Below, one piece after another: positions 9,701 to 23,000 of a stretch of 64,000 nt of DNA. Position numbers and translations under genes: made by a program. Each line of letters starts with the position of its first letter. Within the stretch, counting starts at the first letter, position 1. Under the pieces are notes generated by a model. It worked only from the letters and a program-made list of their open reading frames with translations, had not been told where the DNA came from and searched no databases. The stretch is from Mycobacterium neglectum (GTDB taxonomy: Bacteria; Actinomycetota; Actinomycetes; Mycobacteriales; Mycobacteriaceae): assembly GCF_002591975.1 (NCBI RefSeq), contig NZ_NVQE01000010.1, positions 1-64,000 on the forward strand. The letters are read 5' to 3'.

Positions 9701-12700
9701 CCTGGGCGGCGACAGCATCTTGTCGATGCAGGTGGTGTCACACGCCCGGGCGGCGGGAGTGCTGTGCCGGCCACGCGACATTTTCGTTGAGCAGACGGTG
9801 GCCCGGCTGGCTGCGGTGGCCACGGTGGTCGGAGGTGAGGCCGCGGTCGTCGATGAGGGTATCGGCGCGGTGGTGCCCACCCCGATCATCCGCTGGTTGC
9901 ACGACATCGAGGGCCCGGCCGCGGAGTTCAACCAGACTCTGGTGCTGCAGGCCCCCGACGGGGTGAGCCAGGCCGACGTCGAAACTGTTCTGCAGGCGCT
10001 GCTGGACCGGCACGCCACGCTGCGGTTGCGCGCCGAGGACCACGACGGGACCAGCGAGTGGTCGCTGACGGTGCCCGAACCCGGCTCGGTGAACGCCGGC
10101 GATTGCGTGCATGTGGTCGACGCGTTGACCGATGAGGCGGTGGTGGCGGCGCGGTCACGGTTGAACCCGGCCGCGGGGATGATGCTCAGTGCGCTGTGGG
10201 CAGCCGGGTCGAGCCAGTTGGTGTTGGTGATCCATCACTTGGCTGTTGATGGGGTGTCGTGGCGAATTCTGTTGGAAGACCTCAACATTGCTTGGGCCCA
10301 GCATCACAGCGGGCAGCCGGTGGAGTTGCCGACGGGCGGCACCTCGTTTCAACGGTGGGCCTCGCTGCTCGACGACTATGCGCGCAGCTTGACGGTCGTC
10401 GCGAATACCGAGGCCTGGCGGCAGGTGGCGGCGCTACCGAGCGCCTTGCCTGCGCCACAACCCGAGGTCGATACCTACGCCAATGCCGGCCGGCTGGCGG
10501 TGTCGCTGGATGTGGACACGACGCGGCAGCTGCTCGGTGAGGTGCCTACGGCGTTCCATGCCGGCGTGCAAGACATTCTGCTGGTCGCGTTCGGGTTGGC
10601 CTGGGCAGAGTTCATGGGCCACGGCACGGCGCCGATGGGCTTTGATGTGGAGGGCCACGGCCGCCATGAGGAGCTGGGTCCGGACGTCGATCTGTCGCGC
10701 ACGGTGGGCTGGTTCACCACCAAGTACCCGGTGGCGTTGGCTGTTGGTGGGTTGTCATGGGAGCGGGTCACCGCCGGCGACGGCGTTATGGGTCCTGTCA
10801 TCAAGAATGCCAAGGAGCAACTGCGGGCGCTGCCCGACGGTCTTACGTATGGCCTGCTGCGTTACTTGAACCCCGATGTCGATCTCGGTGGGTCGGATCC
10901 GGTCATCGGGTTCAACTATCTGGGACGGTTGGGCGCGGGTGCGGGCGATCTTTCCGATGATCTGTGGCGGATCAGCCCGGACAGCCTGTCGATGGCCGAT
11001 GTCGCTTCGGCGGTGCCCATGCGACTGGCGCACACGGTGGAGCTCAACGCCGGCACCGCCGATACTGATGCCGGCCCCCAATTACAGGCCGCATGGACGT
11101 GGGCGACCTCCGCGGTCGATGGCGGTCAGATCGATCGGCTGAGCCAACTGTGGTTTGAGGCGCTGGCGGGCATTTGCGCGCATGTGCGCCAGGGTGGGGG
11201 CGGGTTGACCCCGTCGGATCTCGCGCCCGCTCGACTGAGCCAAAAGCAGATCGATGACCTTGCGCGGCAGAATCGGTTCGCCGATGTGCTGCCGCTGACT
11301 CCGCTGCAGCAGGGACTGTTGTTCCAGGCCGGCTTCCTGGAGGGGTCCGGCGACGATGTTTATGCCGTGCAGCTGGGCATCACTGTGGCCGGAGCTTTGG
11401 ATCCCGACCGGCTGCGTGATGCGGTGCAGAACATGGTCAGGCGCCACCCGAACGTTGCGGCGCGGTTCGTCTCGGAACAGTTCGACGAGCCGGTGCAGAT
11501 CATCCCGGCTGATCCCGAAATCGCTTGGCAGTACGTCGAATTGAACCCTGACGCCGGTGTCGGTGTCGATGAACGGATCGAGCAGATCTGCGCTGCCGAA
11601 CGTACGGCGGTGTGTGACCTGTCTGGTGCCCAGCCGCTGTTTCGTGCTGCACTGATCCGCACGCCGGAGAACCGCCACCGGCTGGTGGTGACCATTCACC
11701 ACATCGTGATCGATGGCTGGTCGCTGCCGGTGCTGTTGCAGGACATCTTCGCCGGTTACTTCGGGCAGCGACTGCCCGCGCCCGTGCCGTACCGCAATTT
11801 CGTGACGTGGCTTGCCGATCAGGATCGTGAAGCTGCGCGCGCGGCCTGGGGCGAGGTGCTCAACGGTTTCGACACCCCCACATTGGTGGCGCCGCCGGCG
11901 CAGGCCGGTGTGCGTGGAGTGCAGTCCTACCGGCTCTCCGCGGAGATCACGCAGACGCTGGGGGAGTTGGCGCGCGCTCAGCACACGACAGTCAACACGG
12001 TGATGCAGGCGGCGTGGGCGCAGCTGCTGATGTGGTTGACCGGTCATCAGGATGTCGCGTTCGGCTCCGCGGTGTCGGGGCGTCCGGTGGATTTGGCCGG
12101 CGCAGAGTCGATGGTCGGGTTGTTGATCAACACGGTGCCGGTGCGCGCGAACATGACCGCGGCGTCCACGGTGGCCGATCTACTGGATCAGTTGCAGCGC
12201 GACCACAACAACACTGTCGAGCATGAGCATCTGGCGTTGGGTGAGATTCATAAGGTGACTGGGCAGGACCGCCTGTTCGACACCCTGTTCGTCTACGAGA
12301 ATTATCCGATCGACCCCGGCGCGCTGTTGAGTGTGCAGGACTTGGCGGTCACCGATTTCAGCAGCCGCGAATACAACCACTACCCCCTTTCGGTGGTGGC
12401 GACGCCGGGTCACGAAGTGAGCCTGCGCGTCGAATACGACACCGACGTGTACGACGCAGACGCAGTAAAGACTCTGCTCGGTCGGCTTGAGCAGGTGTTG
12501 GTGGCCATGGCCGCCAATCCGACCCAGCAGTTGTCGTCGATCGATCCGCTCGCTGCCGGCGAGCGTGACGAACTCGACGAATGGGGCAACCGGGCGGTGT
12601 TCGGCCGGCCGGCCACGACGCCGATGTCGATCACGGCGATGTTCGACGACCAGGTGACCCGCGCCCCGGAGGCGGTGGCGGTGACGTTCGAGGGTCGGTC

Positions 12701-15700
12701 GATCACCTACGGCGAGCTCGATGAGGCCGCCAATCGGCTGGCCCATCGACTGTCCGGCCTCGGCGCGGGCCCGGGACAACGTGTTGCGCTGCTGCTTCCC
12801 CGTACTCACGAAGCGATCGCAGCGATCCTGGCGGTGCTGAAAACCGGTGCGGCGTATCTGCCGATCGATCCCGCCCATCCCGATGCCCGAATCGAATTTG
12901 TGCTCGGCGATGCCGCGCCGATCGCCGCTGTCACCACCGCGGACCTGCGTGCGCGGCTCGAGCAGTTTGATGTGCCCGTTATCGATGTCGATGATCCCGC
13001 CGTCGAAACCCAAGCTGACGCCGAGCTCTTCACGCCGTCGCCCGACGACATCGCGTACATCATCTACACCTCCGGCACCACCGGAACCCCCAAAGGCGTT
13101 GCCGTCACTCACCGCAACGTCACCAGGCTGCTGGAATCACTCGACGTCGAACTGTCGCTGGGGCAGGTGTGGACGCAGTGCCATTCGCTGGCATTCGACT
13201 ACTCGGTGTGGGAGATCTGGGGTGCGCTCCTTTACGGTGGGCGACTGCTGATCGTGCCGGATTCGATCGTCCGTTCACCGGAAGAACTCCACGCGCTGCT
13301 GGTCACCGAACAGGTCAGTGTCCTCAGCCAGACGCCTTCGGCGTTTTACGCGTTGCAGACCGCCGACGCACTGCAGCCGGAGCTGGGACAGCAGCTGAAG
13401 CTTCAGACGGTGGTGTTCGGCGGCGAAGCGCTTGAGCCGCAGCGTCTTTCGACGTGGATGCATAGCCATCCGGGACTGCCGCGCATGATCAACATGTACG
13501 GCATCACCGAGACGACGGTGCATGCCTCGTTCCGGGAGATCGGCGAGGGGGACGTCGCCAGCAACTCCAGCCCCATCGGCCTGCCCTTGGAGCACCTTGC
13601 CTTCTTCGTGCTGGACCAGTGGATGCGGCAGGTGCCAGCGGGTGTGGTCGGCGAGTTGTATGTGGCCGGCGCCGGGCTCGCTAGTGGCTACGTCGGTCGG
13701 TCGGACCTGACGTCGACGCGGTTCGTCGCATGCCCCTTCGGAGGTCCGGGGACGCGGATGTATCGCACCGGGGATCTGGTGCGCTGGGGTGCTGATGGGC
13801 AGCTGCGGTATGAGGGTCGTGCCGACAAGCAGGTCAAGATTCGCGGCTACCGCATCGAGTTGGGGGAGATCCAGGCCGTGTTGGCAGGTCTGGACGGCGT
13901 CGACCAGGCGGCGGTGATCGTCCGTGAGGACCGTCCCGGTGACAAGCGGCTGGTGGGCTACGTGACCGGCGCGGTCGACCCCACCACGGCGCGCGCGAAG
14001 CTCGCCGAACGCCTACCGACGTATATGGTGCCCGCCGCTGTGGTGGTGCTGGAAACGCTGCCGTTGACGGTCAACGGCAAGTTGGACTCTCGCGCCCTAC
14101 CGGCACCGGAGTTCAACGACGCCGACAGCTACCGCGCGCCGTCCGGTGCATTCGAGGAGATCCTGGCCGGCATTTACGCCGAAGTCCTTGGGGTCGAGCG
14201 GGTCGGTGTCGACGACTCGTTCTTTGACCTGGGCGGCGACAGCATTCTGTCGATGCAGGTGGTGGCCCGCGCGCGGGCGGCCGGGCTGGTGTGTCGGCCG
14301 CGCGACATCTTCGTCGAGCAGACCGTAGGTCGACTGGCACAAGTGACCGTTTTCGCCGACGGCGAATTCGGTGCGGTCGATGGGGGCATCGGGCCGGTGG
14401 TGTCCACCCCGATCATGGGTTGGCTGAACAGTCTGGATGGCCCGGTTGATCAGTTCAACCAGACGGTGGTCGTGCAGGCCCCCGCGGGAGTCGGCGAGGC
14501 CGATGTGGTCGTCGTGCTGCAGGCCCTGCTGGACCGGCACGGCATGTTGCGGCTACTCGAAGATGACGACGGCGCCGGCGGCCTGTCATTGAGCGTGCCC
14601 GAGGTGGGCGCGGTTGATGCGCGCAGTTGCCTGCACTCGGTGGTTACCTTCTCTGATGAGGCCTTGGTGGAGGCGCGGTCGCGGTTGAACCCGGCCGCTG
14701 GGGCGATGCTCAGCGCGTTGTGGGTGCAAGACACCAGCCAGTTGGTGCTGATGATTCACCACTTGGCGGTGGACGCTGTGTCGTGGCGAATTCTGTTGGA
14801 AGACCTCAATATTGCGTGGGCCCAGCATCACAGCGGACAGGACGTGGCGTTACCGACTGGGGGCACCTCGTTCCAGCGGTGGGCCTCGCTGCTCGATGAG
14901 CATGCGCGCAGTACCGCGGTGGTGAAGAACGCCGAGGCGTGGCGGCAGGTGGCCGCTGTTCCGGCCGCGTTGCCTGCGGTCAAGCCCGAGGTCGATACCT
15001 ACGCCAATGCCGGGCAATGGTCGGTAGAGCTGGACGCCGACACCACCCGGCAGCTGCTGGGTGAGGTGCCCGCGGCGTTCCATGCCGGCGTGCAAGACAT
15101 CTTGTTGATCGCCTTCGGGTTGGCCTTCGCCGAGTTCTTGGGGTCCGGTAGCGCACCGATCGGCATCGACGTCGAGGGTCACGGCCGTCAGGAGGATCTG
15201 GGCGATGCTGACTTGTCGCGCACGGTGGGCTGGTTCACCTCCAAGTACCCGGTGGCGCTGAGCTTGGGGGGAGTGTCCTGGGAGCAGGTGACCGCCGGCG
15301 ACGCTGCGTTGAGTGCGCTGATCAAGGACGCCAAGGAGCAACTGCGCGCGCTGCCCGATGGGCTGACCTACGGTCTGTTGCGCTATATGAATCCCGATGT
15401 GGATCTGGATGGGTCGGATCCCTCGATCGGCTTCAACTATCTGGGCCGGTTGGGCGCGGCCGCGGCCGAGCTGTCCGAGGATTTCTGGCGGATTAACCAA
15501 GACGATGTGTCGATCATCGCCGCGGCCACCGCGGTGCCCACACCGCTCGGCCACACCGTGGAGCTCAACGCCGGCACCATGGACACCGACACTGGCCCGC
15601 ACCTGCACGCGACGTGGACGTGGGCGACCTCTGCGTTGGATCACGAGCAGGTCAGCCGGGTCGGCCAGTTGTGGTTCGACGCGCTGGCCGGTATCTGCGC

Positions 15701-17051
15701 GCACGTGCGACAGGGTGGCGGCGGGTTGACCCCGTCGGACGTCTTGCCGGCCCGGGTGAGCCAGCAGCAGATCGACGAGCTGACACAGCAATACCCGATC
15801 GCCGACGTGCTGCCGCTGACCCCGCTACAGCAAGGGCTGTTGTTCCACACCGGCGCCGCGCCCGGCAACGAGGATCTGTACGCGGTCCAGCTGGACATCA
15901 CGGTGGCTGGCCAGCTCGATCCCGAGCGTCTTCGCAGCGCCGTGCAGAACATGGTGAATCGTCATCCGAACCTGGTGGCCCACTTCAACGAGGACTTCGG
16001 TGAGCCGGTGCAGGTCATCCCGGCCGATCCGGCGCTGACATGGCAATATGTCGAGCTGGACGGTCGCGCCGCCGATATCGAGGACCAGATTCAGCAGTTG
16101 AGCACCGCCGAACGCGCCGCGGTGTGCGACCTGGTCGACAACTCGCCGTTCAGAGCTGCATTGATCCGCACAGCGGAAGACCAGTACCGGTTCGTGCTCA
16201 CCAATCACCACATCGTGCTGGACGGCTGGTCAAAGCCGATCATGTTGCAAGAGATATTCGCCGGCTATTTCGGTGCGCGGCTGCCCGCGCCTGCGACCTA
16301 TCGACGGTTTGTCACCTGGTTGGCTCGACAGGATCGGGATGCCGCGCAGGCAGCGTGGCGTAAGGCGCTCGCCGGTTTTGACAACCCAACCCTGGTGGGT
16401 CCGCCAGGCCGATTGGCGCTCGGGCCGCGTGGCGTCGAAGAGTTCCAGGTGTCCGCCGAGACCACGCAGGCGCTCAGCGAGCTGGCGCGTTCATGCCACA
16501 CCACCGTCAGCACGGTGCTGCAGGCGGCGTGGGCCCAGATGCTGATGTGGCTGACCGGCCACCACGATGTGGCCTTCGGCACCGCCGTTTCCGGGCGGCC
16601 AACTGATTTGCCGGGCGCGGAATCCATGGTCGGACTTTTGATCAATACCGTGCCTGTACGGGCAAGCGTCACACCAGCCACCACAATTGCTGATTTGCTG
16701 AATCAATTGCAGACCACGTACACTGACACGTTAGAACACCAACATTTGGCGCTGAACGAGATCCACCGCGCCACGGGGCAAGACCAACTGTTCGACACAG
16801 TCTTTATCTACGAGAACTATCCGATCGACACGGCAGGCATGTTGAACGTGCCCGAAATGGCGATCACCGGCTACACCAACCGCGAGTACAACCACTACCC
16901 GCTGTCGGTCCAGGCTGTGCCAGGTAACGAATTGGGCCTACGGGTCGAATTCGATATGGACGTGTTCACCACCGCCCGCATCGGAAAGCTGGTTGATCGG
17001 TTCCGGCGCGTGCTCGAAGCGATGACCGCTGACACGAGGGGGAAGTCATGA
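6765..17051 (+). CDS. mps1: GPL non-ribosomal peptide synthetase Mps1 (modules 1-2 plus C domain of module 3)
   Basis: A giant NRPS of about 3430 aa that starts the GPL peptide. Domains in order (approximate residues): starter C (20-450, HHISVDG at 148), A1 (470-970), T1 (Ser near 996), E1 (1045-1480, [10 protein letters not shown]), C2 (1510-1940, HHIVIDGW), A2 (1970-2460), T2 (about 2500), E2 (2560-2980, [10 protein letters not shown]), C3 (3020-end, HHIVLDGW). Pocket residues read by eye against GrsA are D-A-W-T-A-V-G-I-C for A1 (Phe-like) and D-Y-W-S-V-G-M-V-H for A2 (Thr-like). With two epimerases this fits acyl-D-Phe-D-alloThr. The starter C presumably loads the fatty acid. I prefer the ATG at 6765 (gggggaag at 6750-6757); a TTG at 6729 is also in frame. 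Its stop overlaps the mps2 start by 4 nt (ATGA), so translation is coupled. E2 has Ala where Gly is usual after the motif Asp. Confidence 0.92.
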   Translation: MEPNNGGLPLSRGQLDIWLSQESGLVGTEWQLGLLVRIDGAIERDLLHQAIRQALQEAEPARAAFFEMDGQVLQKPVDYSDLELPFYDVSDSDDPAERVREIASSIQHTLMPLTGKLVTFALFKTQPDQYFAFGLGHHISVDGVGMALVCRRIASIYTAMVKGEPVSPAYFGSLRDLVDLEAGYAASTDFQEDQVYWNNNRPPESGLDHRASQLASRHDAYAPSASVQVGQAAIGGIKSLSKTLRIRRHTVMTAALALLARSWSGNGSEVALDFPVSRRVGEESKTLPAMLAGMVPLVLSAPPDATAGEFCRHVDLRIRELLQHQRFPVHGLDDDGNSRGPRQTSDRVAISFLPSRLTLDLAGVPATAAFTNHGPMGHFGLFFSGASDQMFVGTAGPGQPFASFGVANLAERLERIVVAMAADPDRPLSSIDALDAEEHATLERIGNKAVLTRSASARLSIPELFATHVDSSPETVALVCGERSWSYRELDEAANRLSHLLADRGAGPGEFVALLVPRSAEAVIAILAVLKTGAAYVPIDPSMPESRLEFILADAAPIAAISTSGLRSRLDETDVLVIDVDDPAIDAQPSTALRSPAPDDLAYVIYTSGTTGTPKGVAVTHHSAGHLMRDLEAGFPQPATWTLCHSLAFDASVWEIWGPLLRGGRLVVVREAVASSPEDLHALLISEQVTVLTQTPSAVAMLSPEGLESMALAVVGEALPTELVDRWASGRVMVNGYGPTETTICATVSAPLSPGSGVAPIGLPVPGAALFVLDTWMQPVPAGVVGELYVAGEGVTAGYLGRSGLTASRFVACPFGEPGGRMYRTGDLVCWGEDGQLQYLGRADEQVKIRGFRIELGEIQAALASLDGVDQAAVIAREDRAGDKRLVGYITGAADTAELRARLADRLPPYMVPTAIVVLERLPLTSNGKLDTRALPAPEYQRLGADYRAPATAIEEILAGIFAQVLGVERVGVDDSFFDLGGDSILSMQVVSHARAAGVLCRPRDIFVEQTVARLAAVATVVGGEAAVVDEGIGAVVPTPIIRWLHDIEGPAAEFNQTLVLQAPDGVSQADVETVLQALLDRHATLRLRAEDHDGTSEWSLTVPEPGSVNAGDCVHVVDALTDEAVVAARSRLNPAAGMMLSALWAAGSSQLVLVIHHLAVDGVSWRILLEDLNIAWAQHHSGQPVELPTGGTSFQRWASLLDDYARSLTVVANTEAWRQVAALPSALPAPQPEVDTYANAGRLAVSLDVDTTRQLLGEVPTAFHAGVQDILLVAFGLAWAEFMGHGTAPMGFDVEGHGRHEELGPDVDLSRTVGWFTTKYPVALAVGGLSWERVTAGDGVMGPVIKNAKEQLRALPDGLTYGLLRYLNPDVDLGGSDPVIGFNYLGRLGAGAGDLSDDLWRISPDSLSMADVASAVPMRLAHTVELNAGTADTDAGPQLQAAWTWATSAVDGGQIDRLSQLWFEALAGICAHVRQGGGGLTPSDLAPARLSQKQIDDLARQNRFADVLPLTPLQQGLLFQAGFLEGSGDDVYAVQLGITVAGALDPDRLRDAVQNMVRRHPNVAARFVSEQFDEPVQIIPADPEIAWQYVELNPDAGVGVDERIEQICAAERTAVCDLSGAQPLFRAALIRTPENRHRLVVTIHHIVIDGWSLPVLLQDIFAGYFGQRLPAPVPYRNFVTWLADQDREAARAAWGEVLNGFDTPTLVAPPAQAGVRGVQSYRLSAEITQTLGELARAQHTTVNTVMQAAWAQLLMWLTGHQDVAFGSAVSGRPVDLAGAESMVGLLINTVPVRANMTAASTVADLLDQLQRDHNNTVEHEHLALGEIHKVTGQDRLFDTLFVYENYPIDPGALLSVQDLAVTDFSSREYNHYPLSVVATPGHEVSLRVEYDTDVYDADAVKTLLGRLEQVLVAMAANPTQQLSSIDPLAAGERDELDEWGNRAVFGRPATTPMSITAMFDDQVTRAPEAVAVTFEGRSITYGELDEAANRLAHRLSGLGAGPGQRVALLLPRTHEAIAAILAVLKTGAAYLPIDPAHPDARIEFVLGDAAPIAAVTTADLRARLEQFDVPVIDVDDPAVETQADAELFTPSPDDIAYIIYTSGTTGTPKGVAVTHRNVTRLLESLDVELSLGQVWTQCHSLAFDYSVWEIWGALLYGGRLLIVPDSIVRSPEELHALLVTEQVSVLSQTPSAFYALQTADALQPELGQQLKLQTVVFGGEALEPQRLSTWMHSHPGLPRMINMYGITETTVHASFREIGEGDVASNSSPIGLPLEHLAFFVLDQWMRQVPAGVVGELYVAGAGLASGYVGRSDLTSTRFVACPFGGPGTRMYRTGDLVRWGADGQLRYEGRADKQVKIRGYRIELGEIQAVLAGLDGVDQAAVIVREDRPGDKRLVGYVTGAVDPTTARAKLAERLPTYMVPAAVVVLETLPLTVNGKLDSRALPAPEFNDADSYRAPSGAFEEILAGIYAEVLGVERVGVDDSFFDLGGDSILSMQVVARARAAGLVCRPRDIFVEQTVGRLAQVTVFADGEFGAVDGGIGPVVSTPIMGWLNSLDGPVDQFNQTVVVQAPAGVGEADVVVVLQALLDRHGMLRLLEDDDGAGGLSLSVPEVGAVDARSCLHSVVTFSDEALVEARSRLNPAAGAMLSALWVQDTSQLVLMIHHLAVDAVSWRILLEDLNIAWAQHHSGQDVALPTGGTSFQRWASLLDEHARSTAVVKNAEAWRQVAAVPAALPAVKPEVDTYANAGQWSVELDADTTRQLLGEVPAAFHAGVQDILLIAFGLAFAEFLGSGSAPIGIDVEGHGRQEDLGDADLSRTVGWFTSKYPVALSLGGVSWEQVTAGDAALSALIKDAKEQLRALPDGLTYGLLRYMNPDVDLDGSDPSIGFNYLGRLGAAAAELSEDFWRINQDDVSIIAAATAVPTPLGHTVELNAGTMDTDTGPHLHATWTWATSALDHEQVSRVGQLWFDALAGICAHVRQGGGGLTPSDVLPARVSQQQIDELTQQYPIADVLPLTPLQQGLLFHTGAAPGNEDLYAVQLDITVAGQLDPERLRSAVQNMVNRHPNLVAHFNEDFGEPVQVIPADPALTWQYVELDGRAADIEDQIQQLSTAERAAVCDLVDNSPFRAALIRTAEDQYRFVLTNHHIVLDGWSKPIMLQEIFAGYFGARLPAPATYRRFVTWLARQDRDAAQAAWRKALAGFDNPTLVGPPGRLALGPRGVEEFQVSAETTQALSELARSCHTTVSTVLQAAWAQMLMWLTGHHDVAFGTAVSGRPTDLPGAESMVGLLINTVPVRASVTPATTIADLLNQLQTTYTDTLEHQHLALNEIHRATGQDQLFDTVFIYENYPIDTAGMLNVPEMAITGYTNREYNHYPLSVQAVPGNELGLRVEFDMDVFTTARIGKLVDRFRRVLEAMTADTRGKS

Positions 17052-20000
17052 GTGCCGATCCCACACGGACACTTTTGTCCTTGGACCTTCTCGACGACTT
17101 TGAGCACGACCAGCTGGCTGAGTGGGGCAATCGGGCGGTGTTGTCCCAGCCGGCGAGCGCGCCCGTGTCGATTCCGGTGTTGTTCGCCGCGCAGGTGGTC
17201 CGTGCCCCGGAGGCGGTGGCGCTGGTATGCGGCGAGCGGTCGTGGACGTATCGCGAACTGGATGAGGCCGCGAACCGGTTGGCGCACCTGCTGGCCGACC
17301 ACGGCGCCGGACCGGGTGAGTCCGTAGCGCTGCTGATTCCCCGTTCCGCCGAGGCGATCATCGCTATCTTGGCGGTGCTCAAGAACGGGGCGGCGTATCT
17401 GCCGATCGATTCCGCGCATCCCGACGAGCGAATCGCATTCATGCTCGGCGACGCGGCGCCCATCGCCGCGATCACGTCGGCGGGCCTGCGTTCGCGCCTC
17501 GAGGGGTCCGACCTGCAGGTCATCGACTTCGATGATCCCGCCGTCGACCGCCAACCCAGCACCGAAGTGTCGATGCCGGTGCCTGACGACCTGGCTTACA
17601 TGACCTACACGTCGGGCACCACCGGCGTCCCCAAGGCGGTCGCGGTCACTCACCAGAATGTGACGTCATTGGTTGAGTCATTGCGCACCGACCTGCCTTC
17701 GGGGCCAGGTCAGGTGTGGTCGCAATGGCATTCCCTGGTGTTCGACGTCTCGGTGTGGGAGATCTGGGGTGCGCTGCTGCACGGTGGCCGACTGGTCGTG
17801 GTGCCCGAAGCGGTGGCGAGCTCGCCGATAGATTTCCACAACCTGCTGGTCACCGAAAAGGTGAGCATCCTGTGCCAAACCCCGTCGGCGGCAGGGATGC
17901 TCTCGCCGGAGGAGTTGGAGTCGACGACGCTGGTGGTGGCCGGGGAGGCGTGCCCGACGGAGTTGGTGGATCGGTGGGCGACGGCTGATCGGGTGATGAT
18001 CAACGCGTACGGCCCGACCGAGGCAACCATTTACGCGGCGATGAGTAAGCCACTGACACCGGGATCGGATGTGGCCCCGATCGGCTCGCCGGTGCGCGGG
18101 GCGGCGTTGATTGTGCTGGACAAGTGGCTTCGGCTGGCGCCGGAGGGCGTGGTCGGTGAGCTGTACGTGGCCGGTGCGGGGGTAGCGGCCGGCTATTTGG
18201 GTCGGGCTGGCCTGTCGGCGTCGCGGTTTGTCGCGTGCCCGTTCGGCGGACCCGGTGCGCGGATGTATCGCACCGGCGATCTGGTGCGGTGGGGCGAAGA
18301 CGGACAGCTGCACTACCTGGGCCGCGCCGATGAGCAGGTCAAGATCCGCGGCTTCCGCATCGAGCTCGGCGAGATCCAGGCTGCACTGGCTCGGCTGGAC
18401 GGGGTGGAACACGCAGCGGTCATCGCGCGTGAGGACCGTCCTGGCGACAAGCGTCTGGTCGGATACATCACCGGGACCGCCGATCCGGCCGAGGTGCGCA
18501 GCGCGCTGGCCAATCGGCTACCCGCCTACATGGTGCCCGTCGCGGTGGTGGTGCTGGAGGCGCTGCCGCTGACCGTCAACGGCAAACTGGACAAGCGCGC
18601 CTTGCCGGCGCCCGAATTCCGGGGCAACGGTGCTGACTATCGCGCTCCGGGCACCCCGGTCGAGGAGATCCTGACCGGGATCTATGCCCAGGTGCTCGGG
18701 GTCGAGCGGGTCGGGGTCGATGACTCGTTCTTCGACCTGGGCGGCGACAGCATCTTGTCAATGCAGGTGGTCGCCCGCGCGCGCGCCGCCGGGGTCCTGT
18801 GCCGGCCGCGCGACATCTTCGTCGAGCAGACCGTGGCCCGGCTGGCGTCGGTGGCCAAGGTGGTCGGCGGTGAGGCCGCGGTCGTCGACGAGGGCATCGG
18901 TGCGGTGACGGCTACCCCGATCATTCGGTGGTTGCAGAGTGTTGACGGCCCGGTCGGGGAGTTCAACCAGACGCTGGTGCTGCAGGCCCCGGCCGGGGTA
19001 ACCGAGGCCGACGTCGTAAGTGTGTTGCAGGCGCTGCTGGATCGGCATGCCACGCTGCGGCTGTGTGTCGAGGACGACGGCGCCGGCCAGTGGTCACTGC
19101 ATGTGCCCAAGGTGGGGTCGGTCGATGCCCGGCCGTGCCTGTATGTGGTCGACGCGTTGACCGATGAGGCGCTGATAGGGGCGCGGTCTCGGTTGAATCC
19201 GGCTGCCGGAGCGATGTTGAGCGCACTGTGGGTGCCCGACACCGGACAGTTGGCGCTGATGATCCATCACCTGGCCGTCGACGGGGTGTCGTGGCGGATC
19301 CTGTTGGAAGATCTCAACATCGCCTGGATGCAGCATCACGGCGGGCAGCCGGTGGAGTTGCCGACGGGCGGGACGTCGTTCCAGCACTGGGCTTCGCTGC
19401 TGGAGGAGTACGCCCGCAACCCGCAGGTCGTCGAGCAGGCTGAGGCGTGGGGGCAGGTGACGGCGGCTCCGGTCGCGCTTCCTGCGGTCAATCCTGCGAT
19501 GGACACCTATGTCACGGCCAAGGAGTTGTCGGTGTCGCTGGATGCCGCCACCACGCGGCCGCTGCTAGGTGAGGTGCCTGCGGCGTTTCATGCAGGGGTG
19601 CAAGACATTCTGTTGATTGCGTTCGGGTTGGCCTGGACGGAGTTCTTGGGCACCGGGCAGGCGCCGATCGGCTTTGACGTCGAGGGCCACGGCCGCCATG
19701 AGGAGCTGGGCCCCGATGTCGACTTGTCGCGCACGGTGGGCTGGTTCACCACCAAATATCCGGTGGCGCTAACCGTCGGCGGGTTGTCGTGGGAGCAGGT
19801 GATCGCCGGTGACGCCGCGCTGGGCCCAGTGGTCAAGGACGCCAAGGAGCAGCTGCGCGCCCTGCCTGATCCGTTGACCTACGGCCTGCTGCGCTATCTG
19901 AATCCCGAGGTGGATCTGGGTGGCTCGGATCCGGTCATCGGGTTCAACTATCTGGGTCGCCTCGGTGCGGGTGCGGGTGATCTTTCTGATGACCTGTGGC

Positions 20001-23000
20001 GTATCAATGAGGACGGCTTCTCGGTGGCCGCGGCGGCCTCGGCGGTGCCGATGCCGTTGATGCACACCGTGGAGCTCAACGCCGGCACCATCGACACCGA
20101 TGACGGTCCGCAACTGCAGGCCTCCTGGACGTGGGCGCCGTCGGCGCTGGATCCCGACCAGGCCGACCGGTTGAGCCAACTGTGGTTCCAGGCCCTGACG
20201 GGGATCTGCGCCCATGTGCGCAACGGCGGCGGCGGGCTCACCCCCTCCGACCTCGTCCCGGCGCGACTGAACCAACAGCAGATCGACGATCTGACACAGG
20301 AACACGACATCGTCGACGTGCTGCCTCTGACACCGTTGCAGCAGGGGCTGCTCTTCCACTCCACCTTCGCGCGGGGTTCGGGAGACGATCTGTATGCGGT
20401 GCAGCTCGACATCACCGTGACCGGCGCCCTCGATGCCCACCGCTTCCGCGATGCGGTGCAAACCGTTGTCGCCCGCCATCCCAACCTCGCGGCCCGCTTC
20501 TCTGAACAGTACGGCGAGCCGGTGCAGATCATCCCGGCCGATCCGGTGATGGCGTGGCGGTACCTCGACCTCCGCTGGGATGACCGGAACTCCGATGCCG
20601 AGGTCCAGCAGCTGTGTGCCGCCGAGCGTGTCGCGGTCTGTGACCTCGCCGACCGGCCGACCTTCCGCGCCGCGCTGATCCGCACCGCGGGCAATCGGCA
20701 TCGGTGTGTCCTGACCTTCCATCACATCGTGATCGATGGCTGGTCGCTGCCCATCCTGTTGCAGGAGATTCTCGCCAGCTACTTCGGACAGCGGCTGCCC
20801 GCCGCCGCGCCGTATCGCAACTTCGTATCCTGGCTGGCCGATCAGGATCGCGACGCCGCGCGCACGGCCTGGGGCAAGGTGTTGGACGGCTTCGACGCCC
20901 CCACGCTGGTCGCGCCGCCGGCCCTGCCCGGGCCCCGCGGTGTGGAATCGTATCGGCTGTCGGCCGACCTCACCGGCGCGCTCGGCGAGTTGGCGCGGTC
21001 GTGTCACACCACCATCAACACCGTGCTGCAGGCCGGTTGGGCGCAGCTGCTGATGGGGCTGACAGGTCAGCATGATGTCGCTTTCGGCACCGCGGTTTCC
21101 GGACGGCCTGCCGAATTGGCCGGCGCCGATTCGATCGTCGGCCTGCTGATCAACACCGTGCCGGTTCGCGCTGACATGACTGCGGCGACCACCGTTGCCG
21201 ACTTGCTGGCACAGCTGCAACGCCACCACAACGACACCGTCGAGCACGAGCACCTGGCGCTCAACGAGATCCACCACGTCGCCGGTCATGATCAACTGTT
21301 CGACACCCTGTTCCTGTACGAGAGCTATCCGATCGACACCAGCGCGTTCTCGGGTGTGCACGAGTTGGCGATCACCGAGTTCAACAACCGCGAATACAAC
21401 CATTACCCACTGTCGGTGATGGCGTTGCCGGGCCACGAGCTGGGGCTTCGCGTCGAATTCGACTCTGACGTCTTCGACGTCGCCCGCATCGCGTCGCTGA
21501 TGGAACGCTTCGAGCGGCTCCTGATTTCCATGACCGTCGACCCCACGCGGCGGTTGTCGTCAGTGGACGTGCTCAACATCGACGAGCACGCCCACCTCGA
21601 CGGATGGGCCAACCGGGCGGTGTTGGGTCAACCGGTCACCGCGCCGATGTCGATTCCGGCTGTTTTTGCAGAGCAGGTGGACCGCGCTCCCGCGGCGGTG
21701 GCTCTGACATTCGAGGGTCGGTCGATGACCTACTACGAGCTCGATGAGGCCGCCAACCGGTTGGCGAACCTGTTGGCGATGTACGGCGCTGGCCCAGGTG
21801 AGTCCGTGGCGTTGCTGGTTCCGCGCTCCGACGATGCGATCGTAGGGATGCTCGCGGTGCTCAAGACCGGCGCGGCGTACCTGCCGATCGATCCGTCGGT
21901 GCCGGAGGCACGGTTGGAGTTCATGCTCGGCGACGCCAAGCCGATCGCCGCCGTCACGACCGCCGACCTTCGGGCACGGCTGGACGGGTCCGACGTAGCG
22001 GTAGTCGAAGTCGACGAACCCGCTGATTACCTCCACTACAACACCTTGCTGACCCCGGCCTCCGACGACATCGCGTACCTGATTTACACGTCCGGCACCA
22101 CCGGTGTCCCCAAGGGCGTGGCGGTGACCCACGGCAACGTCACTCAAGTGCTCGAGTCACTGCACGCCGAAATACCTGCGGGGCCAGGCCAGGTGTGGTC
22201 GCAATGGCATTCGCTGGTTTTCGACGTCTCGGTGTGGGAGATCTGGGGTGCGCTGCTGCACGGTGGCCGGTTGGTGATCGTGCCCGAGGCGGTGGCAGGA
22301 TCGCCGACCGATCTGCACGATCTGCTCGTCACCGAACAGGTGACTGTGCTGTACCAGACACCGTCAGCGGCAGGGATGCTGTCCCCCGAGGGGCTGGAGG
22401 ACACCACGCTGGTGGTCGCCGGTGAAGCCTGCCCGACCGAGCTGGTGGACCGGTGGGCTCCTGGACGGGTCATGATCAACGCTTACGGACCAACCGAGGC
22501 AACGATCTACGGGGCGATCAGCGCGCCTTTGGTGCCTGGCTCGACTGTGGCCCCGATCGGTTCTCCCGTCCCCAGCGGTGCGACGTTCGTCCTGGACGAG
22601 TGGCTGCGGCCGGTACCGGCAGGCGGAGTAGGCGAGCTCTATCTCGCGGGCCGTGGCGTCGGCGTCGGCTATGTGAACCGATCCGGATTGACCGCATCCA
22701 GGTTCGTGCCCTGCCCGTTCGGGGCGCCGGGGGCCAGGATGTATCGAACTGGTGATCTGGTGCGGTGGGGCCGCGACGGCCAGCTGGAGTATCTGGGTCG
22801 TGCCGATGATCAGGTCAAGATCCGCGGCTATCGCATCGAGCTCGGTGAGATCCAAGCAGCTCTGGCCGATCTCGACGGAGTGAATCAAGCTGTGGTAATC
22901 GCCCGCGAGGATCGTCCTGGCGACAAACGCCTGGTGGGATACGTCACCGGGGCCGCCGAGCCGGCCGAGATGCGCCGCCTTTTGGCCAACCGGTTGCCGG

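Noticed and set aside
19769..21436. 555-aa open frame on the minus strand inside mps2
   Set aside because: It is antisense to conserved NRPS domains; Arg/Gln/His-rich, low-complexity translation typical of the complement of high-GC codons. Similar shadows at 32847-34628 and 11082-12047.
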